This document shows positions 1 through 12,230 of a stretch of 64,000 nucleotides of DNA, in pieces. Origin of the DNA: Eupeodes corollae. Its lineage: Eukaryota > Arthropoda > Insecta > Diptera > Syrphidae. The notes beneath the pieces are model-generated. The model did no database searches. It saw nothing but the letters and a program-made list of their open reading frames with translations, and was not told where the DNA came from. Each line of letters starts with the position of its first letter. Within the stretch, counting starts at the first letter, position 1. Where the stretch lies: assembly GCF_945859685.1 (NCBI RefSeq), contig NC_079147.1:279845679-279909678 (forward strand), read 5' to 3'. The position numbers were made by a program, and so were the translations under genes.

Positions 1-75
1 TTGCGAGAAATTAAACAAATCTCCAAAAGTAATTCTTGTAATGGAAAATATATTCTCAAATTAGAAATGATTGAG
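1..75 (+). repeat. SINE fragment (tRNA-derived family, middle part)
   Basis: The first ~75 bases resemble the middle of the better copy at 37.37-37.64 kb, including the shared words TTGCGAG.AATTAAA and AGTAATTCTTG. The copy is cut by the window edge and strongly diverged. Only the similarity supports it. Confidence 0.5.
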
Positions 76-154
76 CACCGGTTTTAGCTGATGTGATTTT
101 CAATTCTTAATATCATGCCTTAAAATGAAATAAACATCCATTTTTACTCGTTTT

Positions 155-861
155 TTGTATATCAAATCCAAACTTTTCACTTACAACAACCTTTCGTTAA
201 ATAAAACTGCTGTTATCTGTAACGCTTTCGAAACAAATTTCCGTGAGTCAGTTGTTAATAGCCCTCAAGAAGTTGATGAAGTATATTTTCATAATCTTCA
301 CTCTTTTTCGCAAACTAGCTGTAGTCACATCCCTGTGCTATCAAATACGGTCCTTGATCTTTTATCCGCGTCGGATGATGACTGCTCAGACGATCCCGAT
401 GGTATTCCACCGATAGTACTAAAAAAGTGTAGAAATGCTTTAGTTGAACCCCTTACGTTCTTATTCAAAATTTCTCTAAAACAGGCAAGTTTCCCAGTAT
501 ATAGAAGAAGTCATTTCTAACATCAATTTTCAAGAAAGGTAACAAGGCGGATATAACAAACTACAGGCCCATTGCAAAGCTTTCTTGCATTCCTAAAGTG
601 TTGGAACAAGTTGTTTGTGAAAGTGTCGCATTTTTTAGTAAGAATATCATTTGCGAACAGCAACATGGTTTTGTGAAAAAAGATCAACCGTTACTAATCT
701 CCTCACATTTTCAAACATATGTTCAAACGCTTTAGAAAATGGTTATGAAGTTGATTTTGTGTGTATATATACTGACTTTTCTAAAGCTTTTGACCAACTT
801 AGCCACGGAATTATTTTATTTAAACTCAAAGCTCTTGGTTTTCCACCAAGCTTGGATCAAA
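155..861 (+). mobile_element. Jockey-like non-LTR retrotransposon, 5' half of RT domain (broken)
   Basis: Two frames (155-520 and 651-935) encode parts of a non-LTR reverse transcriptase. Visible motifs are DDPDGIPPIVLKKC (the usual 'DGIP..(V/L)K' block), PTIAKLS-type text between the frames, and DFSKAFDQLSHGIILFKL, the AF(D) block that follows the first catalytic Asp. At least one frameshift near 520 separates the frames, so the copy is dead. It stops at 861 where a MULE transposon has jumped in and resumes at 2914. Jockey-like is a family-level reading; the exact clade is not assigned. Confidence 0.8.
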
Positions 862-2913
862 GGGGCCGTGCAATATCGCCGAGCGAAATAACTCCAAATT
901 TAAGCATTCGGCCTTATTTCACTTTAGCAAAGTGAAATAATGCCGAATGCCAATTGGGAAATAAAACCGAAAGAGAGCAAACAGAGAATTCGGTTTAATT
1001 AAACTTTTGAAAGGAATAGAATAGAATAAACAGTCGCGTCGCGGTCGGTTGTTGATGAAAAAACAATCACTTTAGTAGCTTCAGTGAATTGAATGCAGTG
1101 TAGTGTCGGAGTAATATTTGAACAATTTATATTTATTAAAAAATTAAAAAATGAATCATAATCATTCAGATTCGGTGTTTTCCTACGAAATGTTTGAAAA
1201 GGCAGTAAGCTTGTTTCTGTACCAGAAACAAAACCATTGTACAAGGTAAAATCAAGCTCTTCCTTGTGTAAAAGGTACATGTGCTGCGCTAAAAATTGCA
1301 AAGCAAGTAATAGATTTCGGGAATGAAAAACAGTTGCGAATCCCCAAAGTAAGTGCTCCTCACAACCACACAACACAAGATACAATTTTTGAAAAATTAA
1401 AAGTTGTGAACGATATTAAAACCGAATATGCTAAGGCCTCGATTAAAAGAAGCGGAATTCGCGAAGTCTTCGATGAAGATTGCAAACGCGGTGAAAAAAG
1501 TAAGCCTTACTGTAAGTAAGGTACAGTTTGGGAAAATAAGAAGGCAATTCATCAATATTCGAAATAACGAATTTCCGAAAACACCAACATGTGCAACATA
1601 AATTTCTCGTATGTTTAAAGATCAAAGTTTAATGCGTAGGTTCGGAATGTCACGTTATATGATAGTAGCCAACAGTTTAATAGGGGTACTGTAATAGAGC
1701 CTACGTTTTCGTACACTGTTTTATCTCACCTTCTATGATTGCGGAAATAAAAAAAACTTCCGGAACAAAATCCAAGGATCTATCTTGTTGATGGGACATT
1801 CAAAGTTGTTCCAGCTTGTGGCTATAAGCAACTTTTGATCGTTAATTTTTTCCATGATGATCATGTAAGTAGCTATTTTTAGTTTTACAAAATTTATAAT
1901 ATACGGAGGTTTGCTTAATAACTTTTACTCCACAGACATTTCCTTTCATCTATATATTGATGAGTAATAAATGTGAAAATATGTATTACCATGCATTTCA
2001 ATACATAGAAGCTATTTTTTTTTTTTAAATTGAAGCCCAGTGCTTTTGTAACAGATTTTGAAAAAGGCTTGACGAATTCATTAAAAAGAATTCATGCATC
2101 TGCTGCAAAATATACCACATGCTGGTTTCATTTTTGCCAAGCAATTAGAAAAAAATCTGCGTGATTCACTGGATTGAAGCAATATTTTTTACTCTTGCAA
2201 GACCAAGCTCAGCAAAGAGAAGTCAGACGATCGGTATAGAGAAGTCATATGAATTGAAAGTTTCAATATTGATAGTATTAAAAAGTATTCACATGATGCC
2301 TATGTATGTACATCTACAGCATCAAAGTTAATGGTTAAATATTTCAGTTTAATTTTTTGAATGGAACTGAAATATTCTGTAATTAGCCTTGATATTGTAG
2401 ATGTACATAATTAGGTATAAGTTCTATACTTTTTAATTTCAATCAATACTGAAACTTTCACTTTACGTTACTTCTCTTAACTGATGTTGGTCTTACCAGA
2501 ATCATTAAATGAACAAAATTTTGAAACAGAAATAGTAATGTTAACATATCAATAAAATAACAAATTTATTTTAAATGTGAGGAGTAAATGTTTTGTTAGT
2601 TCGGTTTTATTTTGCAAGAAAAATTAATTATGTATTATTTATTTTGGATAAAATAAAGTTTTTGAAAACCAGTTTTGTTAAAGGCCAAGGCTTACTAAAA
2701 CACTGTTTTTTTTTTTGTACTTCAAAGTATAGAAAGTGTCATTGACACCTGGAGAAATCTAGATCTCAATATTTTTGGATTTTTTTAGTAAAAATGCTAG
2801 CAAAATCTCAAAATACATAGATTTGAGACTGAGATGTAATCAGAATTTTGCATAGGACCAAAATTGAAATAAGGCCGAATTTCAGAATTCGCTCGGCGTT
2901 ATTGCACGGCACC
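862..2913 (+). mobile_element. Mutator-like (MULE) DNA transposon inserted in the LINE
   Basis: The ends are inverted repeats beginning GGGGCCGTGCAATATCGCC and, on the other strand at the right end, GGTGCCGTGCAATAACGCC. The 9-bp direct repeat TGGATCAAA flanks it (853-861 and 2914-2922). Inside, about 1141-1520 encodes an N-terminal region. 1770-1870 encodes NPRIYLVDGTFKVVPACGY and 2035-2160 encodes FVTDFEKGL followed by CWFHFCQAIRKK. These are the DGTF, DFE and C.FH..QA blocks of MULE transposases, containing the first two catalytic acidic residues. The frame is broken (stops after 1518, a shift near 1860-2030), and I cannot see an intact third acidic residue. It is a decayed but well-bounded copy. 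Confidence 0.88.
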
Positions 2914-3790
2914 TGGATCAAATCATACCTTGAAAACAGATTGTAATAGGTAAAATTTAGAAATTGTCTTTCTGAACGTTTTTTTTTGCTCAATCTTGTG
3001 TTCCCCAGGGAAGCCATCTTGGCCTTTTTCTGTTCATCCTGTTTATTAACGACGTATCGTCATGTCTAGGCTCAAGTGAAGTTCTCATTTTTTCTGATGA
3101 CATGAACATTTTGAAGGTTATAAAGTCCACCCATAATCTTATCCTTTTGCAAGCCGGCATCGATAGTTTCACATTTTGGTGTTGGAAAAATAGCCTTGCT
3201 CTTAACCCTTTAAAATGCCAGACGATAACTTTTACTAAAAAACAAATTGCATATCACAGCAAAACTCTATCGTGTCTCCACATTTAAAGATCTAGGTGTT
3301 TATTTCTGTTCCAAGTTAGAGTTTACACATCACATTCGTTTTATTGTCAATAAGGCAATTTCTATGCTTGGTTTTATAAAACGCTGGGCAAAGGAGTTCA
3401 ATGATCCCTATGTTACTCTTTCTTTGTACAATTTCCATGTTTGTCATCATCTTGAATATGCATCGCAAGTTTGGACTTCCTATTGGGAAATTTATAGAAA
3501 ACGTATTGAATCAGTTCATAATTTCATTTGCTTTGCCCTAAAGGGTCTTCCTTGGGATGATCCTTATGATCTGCCTCCCTATGAACATCGTATTCTGCTT
3601 CTTCAAATGCAGTCTCTTCATCAAAGGCGTGTTAGTAACGACTTGAGTATTTTTTCATCAACTTATTAATGGCGAAATTGATGAACCTTATCTGCTATTT
3701 TGTGTACATTTAAATTAACGAGGTGGAACTCATCACCTGCGTACTTTTGATTTTATACATATTGACTTCCATAGAACTAACTATGGGAAG
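2914..3790 (+). mobile_element. Jockey-like non-LTR retrotransposon, 3' half
   Basis: This continues the LINE after the MULE. Around 2995-3120 the translation reads SCVPQGSHLGLFLFILFINDV and then FSDDMNI, the PQG block and the catalytic (Y/F)xDD box; here the usual YADD is FSDD. Frames 3102-3287 and 3247-3669 overlap with a shift and give the thumb region (ALNPLKCQTITF, DLGVYF, LEYASQVW). After 3669 a shifted frame still reads NGEIDEPYLL and later FHRTNYG, the C-terminus of this LINE family, to about 3790. The copy is a pseudogene through multiple frameshifts. Confidence 0.82.
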
Positions 3791-4529
3791 AATTAAGCTT
3801 TAAGTCGAATGAGCATTTTATATAAACTGTTATCGATAAACTGTTCATAGATAGATTTAAATTTAAATAAGGTCTGATTAAAATCATTGTTTAGAACCAG
3901 TGCTCCACTATCGTAAACGTCTTTATTTTATTTTTTGTTGTTCTGTATTAATTCATGTAAAATGTTAATAATATTTTGTATTTTGTGCGTGTGTTATAGG
4001 CCTTATTTGTATTTTTATATTACTAACAACTAACACATGCACTTATGATGTGGCTCTGATCGTAGTATGAAGCTAGCTATAAGCTAACTACTTTCTTAAA
4101 TTCTGAAGTGTTAAAGATATTTTCTTAATTCTCATATTTACTTACTTCTCTAGATTTCCAAATTTAAGGCATCAAAAACGCTTAAGGTTCTGATTTCTGA
4201 ACTTTGAAACTCTCTTCACGTTTTACTAAATAGAATTTACTTCTTTAATGTGTTTCACTTCCGAATCTTTTTTAAACTATCGCGCTTAAGAGAGATGAAA
4301 CGATGAGTCATTAAAATAGCTGCGTTCTGTTTTGTTTGGATAAGTAAAATTTTAGATACATTATTGAACGAGTGGGATAGCTAAATTGAGATAGCTGTCA
4401 GAAAATAAAAACAATTGAAGCTATCCACTGAAAGCAGGTTAATATTTAGACTTTGATGCATACAATGATTGTTGAATGTATAAGTGTCAAAACTCATTAC
4501 ATTCACTGGACGAATTATGTATTGAAAAA
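3791..4529. other. Non-coding, no recognised feature
   Basis: AT-rich sequence that probably includes the LINE 3' UTR. No open frame, terminal repeat or RNA gene is visible. Confidence 0.5.
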
Positions 4530-5193
4530 GAGGGTGGGATGCGACCCACAATGACATTTCCCATCCCGTCTGTCTATTTGCATTGCTTAAAAGCTTGTAG
4601 GTATTCGTGTTGGGTTAAGAACAATTGTTAAGTTTGAAAATCTAGTTTTTTTAAATAGATTTTTAGTCGAAAAAAATTTTTACAAATTTTAGTAGTATTT
4701 TTTAAATTTTTACAAATTGGATGAATTAAATTATTTTGAAAGATATCAAGAAGCAAACATCAATTTTTACCAAATTTGGGTATTATTTTTTGTAGGTTTT
4801 ATTTTTGTATTAAAAATGGACTATTGGATTTAAAAAAAAAAAACTACTGAATATCGAAAACAATATTTCCTGTGAAATAAAAATAGTTTGAAGACAATAT
4901 TTTTAATTTTTAAAAGCTTTTTGAGTCGTAAGTAAATTTTTACCAAATTATTTGTATTATTTTTTTGTTAGGTTTTTATTTTTTATAAAAAAAAATCTAT
5001 CTATTAGATTTCCCTCAAAATTTAACTGAGTTTTGACAACCATATTTTTTAATAGATAAAAGTAGTTTAGAGCCAATATCTCAAAGTTTTGAAAAGATTT
5101 TTGTGTCGATAATCAATTTTTACTAACTTTTGTTAAATTTTCTTTTAAGTTTTTGTTTGTTGTAGAAATAAACTGACAATATACATTTCAATA
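4530..5193 (+). mobile_element. AT-rich ~172-bp-repeat element (helentron-like), truncated copy
   Basis: The left end GGGTGGGATGCGACCCACA followed by CCCATCCCGTCTGTC matches, in opposite orientation, the right end of the element at 14.13-15.66 kb. The sequence behind it is the same kind of AT-rich repeat (TTTTTACAAATTT, GAGTCG, TTTTTATTTTTT). The copy ends where a Tc1 element begins at 5196 and lacks the GT-rich and hairpin end seen in the other copy. The first bases can fold on themselves (TGGG-ATGCGA-CCCA). No coding capacity is visible. Confidence 0.7.
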
Positions 5194-5195
5194 TA

Positions 5196-6269
5196 CAGTT
5201 TTTAATTAAAATAGTAAATTAACAAAACAAAATAAATAAAGAATACGATTACTCAAAAAATAACACAACATTAATATTCGTTTTTTTTACATACTTATAT
5301 TAATTTTTTAATTAATCTTTGTTAACATTGATTTTAATATTTTGTTGGATACCCTTGATTGGATAAAACTCCGTCCAGTCGCTTGGGCATGCTTTTATAA
5401 TTTTTTGAAGGTATTTAGTACCTGCACTCATTAACGAGACAGGGTTTTCGCGAACTCGACGACCGACGGTCCAATTCATCCCACAAATTCTCGATCGGGT
5501 TAAGGTCTGGAGATTGTGGAATTGTTTGGATAATTTTTGAACAATTATACAGAAGCCATTCCTTTACAACATGCGCCTTGTGCTTCGGGTCGTTGTCCTG
5601 GTAAAATTTGAAATTCCTTAAAATGCCCATTTTCTTAGCTTTTTCCCTTACATTTTTTTTAAGGATCCTCAAATATGTAGTGTTCCTTATTCAATATACC
5701 GTCGATGAATACTAAATTTCCCATGCCTCTTGCTGAAATGCACCCTCAAACCATGATGTGCACGCCTCCATGCTTGTTTACTTTTTGGTTGACCCATCTG
5801 CGTCTTTGGTTCGATACTTCCTTCTCTTTTTTACCTCCGAACAATATCACCGACAGTGTTTGGCTTTATGTTCAAAATATCAGCATTTTTTGTTTGTATA
5901 TTTAACCTTTATTATGGTGAAAAATAACAAGGTTTCTTTTTTCAAGGCTTGCATTTTTTCCTTTGCGCCCTATGATTAACTTTTCAAATGAAACCAAACG
6001 ATCTAACACTTAATTGTTTTAAAAAATATATGCAAACGTCTAGTGAACACTTTATTATAACGGTTCTCTTGAAAGACAAACTGTTAATCGGGGCAAATGT
6101 CAAACTCAACAAAGAAAACGAATATTAATGAAGCGCTTACATGTGTTCTTTTTGCGTTATTTATCGTATATCTTGCAGTTAAGCGATTGCACCATTTTTT
6201 TAAATGAAATATTTAGAGAAGAATATACTCATTTAGAAAATAACAATATTAATGACACTCATTGTACTG
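5196..6269 (-). mobile_element. Tc1-like DNA transposon, defective
   Basis: The element runs from TA-CAGT (5194-5199) to ACTG-TA (6266-6271), the Tc1 end signature with a TA duplication. On the minus strand the frame 5672-5415 reads NFKFYQDNDPKHKAHVVKEW and then QSPDLNPIENLWDELDRR: the D(N/D)DPKH block and the SPDLNPIE(N) block, giving the second Asp and the final Glu/Asp region of the DDE catalytic domain. The part encoding the N-terminal DNA-binding domain (5700-6250) is scrambled by stops. An inner inverted repeat ATTAATATTCGTTTT is present at 5269-5283 and 6119-6133. The copy is inactive by sequence. Confidence 0.85.
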
Positions 6270-6289
6270 TACATATATCTTTTTTTATT

Positions 6290-6410
6290 TGACAAGGAAC
6301 TTTTTTTCATAAAACATTAAATGGAGTTATGCAGAAAACTGAAAAAAATCAAAGAGTAATAAAGTTCAGCTTTCAGTTGAACGAAAAAACATGATCAACT
6401 GTCATTTTGA
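6290..6410 (+). repeat. Interspersed repeat, left part, interrupted by a transposon
   Basis: This stretch and 9105-9240 together match, in opposite orientation, the continuous sequence at about 30.83-31.06 kb. Shared words include TTGACAAGGAAC, AGAGTAATAAAGTTCAGCTT and ATTTTGACAT. The repeat was therefore present before the 6.41-9.10 kb transposon inserted. Its own class is not recognised. Confidence 0.75.
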
Positions 6411-9104
6411 CATATCGACGGTTAACTATGACCTCCTTTGTCGCATTTTGCAAATTTTGCAGGAGACACAAAAAACTGAATATTTTCTCAAAACAAAAAC
6501 GTATCGTAATGAAATTTGACAGAGTTTTACCAATTTTGAATCTCTACTATGTGAATAAGAAAAAAGAACTTAGGAGATAAACTCGTAGTCTTCATCCAAA
6601 TTGTTTTTAACACGAATTGATAAATCCTGACAATCATTTTTGAAATTGAGCTTTACTTTCATTGTTCCTTGGTCATATAAAATTGCTTTGATGTCGGTTA
6701 CTTCTGGGTCACCTTGCTTTTTACCAGGTCGAATAGATGGATAAACAATGTTTTCGGTAAAGTCCTTGAAGAAAGTATAGTTAAGCGAAAGGACTTCGTA
6801 GGGATTTTTTTTCTGGCGTCTTTAGAAATCTTAATGTGATCTGATATCAAATGTATGGTCGTGTTTTTTAATTTTCTTTCAATACAGCTGTGAACTGACC
6901 TTTAGTCAAATATTTCTGCGTAATTTTGACGCCAAATTTTTTTTGAAAAATGTAGAAGCCCATTCGAAACAATAGCATTACGATTTTGGAAAGTGCGACC
7001 GTCCGAATAAATTATTGTGGGATTTTTTGAAGCAGTATGGAACGTCTTTCCAAATAATCCTATATACAGGACATGAAACAGGATGCAACTAAATCAGTAT
7101 CGATTTCTGTGAACCAAAAGCATGTTGCTTGATGACTCTGCAGGTTGAAAATTGTAAAATTATGACAAGACAGCTTTGTTTTGTAATAGGCAGCGCTAAC
7201 ACTCAATTGGGGGCTTGTTTTTGTTGCTTGTAAATCCATTGTAAGCACGATAGCTTTTCCATTTTCTGCCATTTTTTTTTTCGTTTGCCATTTCCAGCCT
7301 TGCTTGTTCTTTTAATCGAATGTGGGATTCATATTCCAGTAGTTGTTTTCTGTCGGAATTTCGTGCAAAGATCACATTGATCTTTTTTAAGCTGAAAAAG
7401 GGATATATTCATGCTATCAAATACTTCTCGAAATTTTTTTCTGCAATGCTCTTTACAGAAATCAAACAAACTTTGTTGGGATACAAACTGTGGCTCAAGA
7501 AAAAGCTTCGATGAATCTTTTCTAGAGTAATGTGATGGGAGCTTTGGTAATTGTTAAAAGAAATTCTTCAAAAAATCATTTTTGTTTTTTCTTTCAGAGT
7601 TATCATTAGTCATTACTATCATAATATTTCTTGTAAACACTGGAAGCATGCATCGAAAAGGAACTTTTTTTAACCAAAAGTGAATGGTATGATCTCCAAT
7701 ACACATTGTGTTCATAAACATTTGTCGACAAACTTGCAACTTTGTACCAAAAAGGGTTTATTTGTGAAAAGTGTCATTTGGATTAAAAGTTATACACAAA
7801 TGTTGCTACCTTTTTCATTTGAGGCTAAAAAATAAAAAAAAAAACCTTAAGGCCTTCTTAAATGCTCTGAAAAAATCTGCCTTCTTGAAACTTTCAATTG
7901 TTGGACGTGGTTGCAAACGAAAACTTTCCGTTGTGACCATTTTAGTCCAAAAATTTTTAAAAATTGAGGTCCTATTGGCTTCAGTAAACGTACTACAGAA
8001 TCGTTTTGAAGATTTTTACAGTATTCGGAAGAGCAAGAAGCACCAATGACTCTGGCTTTTTGAATTGTATCTTGTTTAATAATATTATTTTTCCTTGTAA
8101 AGCCAAGGTATTGAAGTCCTTGCATTCGAAGTAGCTTGTTCTTATTCTGTTTCGAATTTGAATCATTGGTCTTTTTACTTTTAATTCTTGCATTTCACAT
8201 ACTCACAACCGTTTGACAAAATGTTATCCGCATTTTCTGGTACTTGAAGATCGAGCGGTGGATCTAATGTTTCTTCATGTAAAAGCTCATTGTTTTCTAT
8301 AGTTTCTGATGTATTATTAAACTCTAGCTGTATAATCTGGTGTTCATGCACTTCATCCACTGATCCCATATCAAGACACGACTCGTTGTGGCTAGGAGTT
8401 GTAGAGGCTGGCTCAATGAACATTTCATTGGTTCTGGAAAAAATGCTGTTAACCGGCTCAATAGTCATTTTGATGATTCTGGGAAAGATAGAAGCCGTTT
8501 GCGCCCGCGCCATTTCGAGGCATTTCTTCCCTCGAGAGCACATTTTGCTTTTAAATAATAAATTAAAAGAGCATTCTAAATCTATAAATTAACTAACCTA
8601 CCAAGAAGGGCTTAATTTGTGGTACGACGAGTCATTAACTTATTTAAGAACTGAAATAAAAAAATGAAAATTTCAATACAATACAAGAGAATATCTCCTA
8701 TCATACTTTGCACAAGTTCTGTGAGTTTAATTGTTTATAATTGCAATAGAATCGAAAAACTTTATAACTATGGTACTACAAAAACACTAATTTCTTCAAA
8801 AAACAGAAAAAAAACTAAAAAAATACTTACATTAAATAAAATATGAAGCAAAAACTTCTTGTGGGTCCTTGTGCCAGCAAAACAATGAGATAAATGTGAT
8901 GACAGGAGATATTTTAGGCGCCAAGATGATAGGACTATAGGAGGTATTAAAAAATGACAATAACAATATTTTGACAGCTGCTGGAGACATAATGAATGCG
9001 TTCAGCGATGCAGATGGTAATTCTTAAAAAAACTACATCAAAAAGTGATTTTCACAAAAAATGTTTGTTAGGAGGTATTCATAGTCAACCGTCGATATGT
9101 AGAC
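6411..9104 (-). mobile_element. Unassigned DDE-type DNA transposon, defective
   Basis: Inverted ends ACATATCGACGGTT(A/G)ACTAT lie at 6410-6430 and 9081-9100. The coding strand is minus, with fragments in several frames. 8543-8181 is an N-terminal acidic region. 8193-7847 contains GASCSSEYCKNL and KVFVCNHVQ (a Cys/His-containing segment). 7739-7554 contains QVCRQMFMNTMCIGDHTIH. About 7560-7280 reads KLPSHYSRKDSSKLFLEPQF and LKKDQCDLCTKFR. 7272-7060 contains VLTMDLQATKTSP and AAYYKTKLSCHNFTI. I know this arrangement from uncharacterised arthropod transposase-like proteins but cannot name the superfamily with certainty. Several stops and shifts make it inactive. Confidence 0.72.
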
Positions 9105-9240
9105 TTGACTTGATAGTTAGGGAGATTATTTTGTACTTAATTTCCAGCCAACTTTCCAATAAAGTTGCCTTAATTGGAAGGCGATTTGTTGGCATCTGGC
9201 CAATCAGTTACTTAAAACTTGCTTTACATTCAAGTTTGCG
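9105..9240 (+). repeat. Interspersed repeat, right part
   Basis: The second half of the repeat interrupted at 6410. CAACTTTCCAATAAAGTTGC and GGCCAATCAG match the reverse complement of 30.83-30.90 kb. Confidence 0.72.
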
Positions 9241-11949
9241 TTCAACTTTGGGTTGTCTCTGAAAATGCGTTATTCAATTTTGGTTAAACATACCCAATAT
9301 TATGGAACAAGCTTTCAAAATTTAATGCGCCAGACGGTGTTAAATCAGAAACTTATGAAACAATTCATTGTATTTCATTCCTATTTCATAGGTTTAATAT
9401 CGATGCTCGTACTCAATTGATCTTATTTTGTTTGCCATTTTTTTTAATGTTTATCGTATCATTGACGTCCTTATTTACATACGTAAAACGTATCTGTTTG
9501 TTACAAATAAGTTGTAGCTTTCTAAAAAAAAATGAAACGACTGAATAGAGTTATGACTTATGATATTAATGAATAAAATAATTTGCATTATAACAAAAAA
9601 TAAATATCAAAACACTCCCACACAATACGATTATTATATTCATATCTTCCAAAAATGATAAACTACAACAATGTTCTTCTTCGTCCTTTGAAGTACAAAG
9701 AAACATTATTTTGTGTATCTTATTTCTCTGCGTCAATCAATTGGATATGGAAATTTTACAGAGAAAATATATTTAATCAGCTAAGTGGAAATGAAAAACT
9801 TCTTTATGTTTTCCTTTCACATTGCCAAGCTTCTTTCTCAACATCATCTTCATCAGCATCGTCATCATCATCATCATTGTTATCCTTATACAACAGAGTC
9901 ATGATCACCAATCTCAGTCAATGTTTTCCATTGTGGACGAGCGACACGACCAGCGACGACGTTCTGAATCTTTTTGGAACAAGAACAAGAAGTTATGTCT
10001 CCCAAAACCATGCCGGTCCTATGGTCGGACGGACGGTCGGTCGGTTGGTCGGTTTGCTAATATAAAATCTGCATATTTTTCATTTATACCCTTATACGAA
10101 ATCGTCCGAGTGGAGTAAGGTCTTCGATGCTGCTATCTGCTTCCGTTCGTTGGTCGATATGAATCACTTAAATAAACGAAACTTCATCAAATATTCACAA
10201 GAATATATTTAAGAAAAGTACAAGAACTCCTCAAAATCAGAATCCTTTTTCCTCCCGCCTTACTCGAACTCGAAACCATATTCAGTCATTCATTATATGC
10301 TTCACACGAACGAATTCATTGCTGCACTTTATTCTTAAAAGTAATCCAATTGCAACAACTATTAACGCTCATCACACTAACAGTACTCAGAGCTATCTAA
10401 CTGATTCTCATTTGCCCCTGTGTTCCTCACCCTTCCAGAGTTAAGCCATTTTGACATTTTCGCCTGTGAAAACGCCCGCCCTGTAGAAAGAACGGATTCT
10501 GTTGATGTGACATGACATAATGACAATAAAACGAACGAGACCAAAGAACCCAACCAACAACAAAATTGTGGAAAAAGAAAAGGAAAAACTATGAGAAAAT
10601 GAATAAGATATATGTAGTTGGGGTTCATCATAGAAACTTTACGGTAAACTTTTTAAACAAACAGAACTGTGGTTTACTTAAGAATAAGACATAAAATATA
10701 TGTTTGATTGATGATGAGTCTGGAAATGAAAATGGTAATGAAGACATTCATCATCGGAACGGCCTTAAAGTTGGTACACATTCTGTCCTAGAAGAAGAAT
10801 ATGAACTGCTCTGTTGGAATGGAAAGAACGATATGATGACGATGAGATGGAAAGAGTAAAAAAAAAAAAAAAAAACTCGAAATATGTACATGCATAGACG
10901 GAATCATCGTTTTCAGTCCGGAGGAGAATCAAAACTTCTGTTTTCATAGGCTGAAGGAAGCCGTTTAGTTTGTTTTAACTTCTTCCCTCGAACAAGGATG
11001 AACAAAATAAAAAGGACAAAGAGGTATAGATGGGTTTAGGTATGCGGCAATATAGCAAAAGCAAAAAGCTATGAAGAAAATTTACATATCCTTGAAATAT
11101 TTAGTTGTTCTGATGAGGGAAAATTAAGGTTTGCATAAAAATTCTTTTATTTGTTGACCAAGTTTTGGAAATTAATTTTCAACATACCTACCAACCTACC
11201 CACCTAAAAAAAAATTATGACAGAATGGCTATTTTGATTCATAATATATTACGGGCTTGATTTACCCTTGTATATAACCTTTGGATAGAAAAAAAAAAAC
11301 GGAGTATTAAGTCGACGCGTGCCTTATGACAGGGTTTTTCATCGATTTTCTGTCAAAATCTCATGATTTTTTTAATAACCAGCTTTTTAAACCTTTCTAT
11401 TATTCGGATATTGGATTTATATTTGAGTTCAAAATTATTATAAGAGTTTTTTAGTGTGGCTTTTGACATTCACGGAATACAACTAAAAATCACACTACAT
11501 GAAACTAAGGTTGTCAAAATTAGAGGTACACTAATATCTATACAATGACAAAACAAACAATTCCATTCGTGTTCAATTCGCCACAAAAAATAAGCAAGTT
11601 TTAGACAGAAATCTGATTTTACCCATTTAAATATTAATACTGAAGCTCGTGGTATTGTCAAAGTTGGAAAGTACGAAAACAACACACAACTACAATGCGA
11701 AGTTAAAGTCGAAGCTGAAGCGCAAGTTGGATGACTCATACTGAGTCCATTTCCGACAATTGAAAATTTTTGACTTAAGATTTCAATTTTTATCGTAAAC
11801 GTCCTAATGTAAACGTCCTTTGCTTCAAAAAGCGCGTTTTTAATGACAGCTTCTGTTTCTATCGTTTTTTAAGCTTCAATCTTTACAAGTCGTTTTCGGG
11901 TGGTAAGACCAAATTAATTTAAAGTACTGACAGCGTTTCCCTTTGTAAA
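9241..11949. other. Intergenic, short simple repeats only
   Basis: No gene is visible. A TCA/TCG-type microsatellite lies at about 9840-9890 (CATCATCTTCATCAGCATCG), a GGTC/GGAC run at 10021-10055, and an A-run at 10858-10875. The longest open frames (9655-10065 and 9822-10118) run through these simple repeats, have no recognisable domain, and are not called. A short stretch near 11700 (GTCGAAGCTGAAGCG) faintly resembles the ends of the MITE family found at 19.6, 21.4 and 63.2 kb. Confidence 0.55.
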
Positions 11950-12230
11950 TAAGAAATAAATTGGGTGGCGCAACAGTCCGTTGAGAACTAGGACCTAGTG
12001 ACTTACAACTATCAACCATTCCTGTGTGCGAGTACTGTTGTCAGGAATGGAGAGGACCTACAGTTTTTCTTTTTAAGTCGAATCCGAACGGTAAATTTGA
12101 GAAAGAACTTCTCGTGACAAGAATTACTGCTGGAGAATTTGTCAATTCCTCGCAAGAGGCGGTACCCGTGAAAAAGACTTTAGATGGCATAGGAATCGAT
12201 CTCAATACCTCTGGCGTGATAGTACAACGC
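11950..12230 (-). repeat. tRNA-derived SINE, 3' and middle part (split by LINE)
   Basis: On the minus strand this SINE would start at 16381, is interrupted at 16358/12230 by a LINE, and ends at about 11950 with GGACTGTTGCGCCACC plus a TTTATTT tail. The body matches the copy at 37.37-37.64 kb along its length. The tRNA-like head includes GATCGATTCC at the place where the better copy has a canonical B box (GGTTCGATCC). The last ten bases, AGTACAACGC, are repeated at 16349-16358 and are the target duplication of the inserted LINE. Confidence 0.85.

Noticed and set aside
5705..5979. Plus-strand frames of 66 and 73 aa
   Set aside because: They are antisense to the decayed N-terminal part of the Tc1 transposase.
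9655..10118. ORFs of 136 and 98 aa
   Set aside because: They run through Ser/Ile-coding simple repeats, overlap each other in different frames and show no domain.
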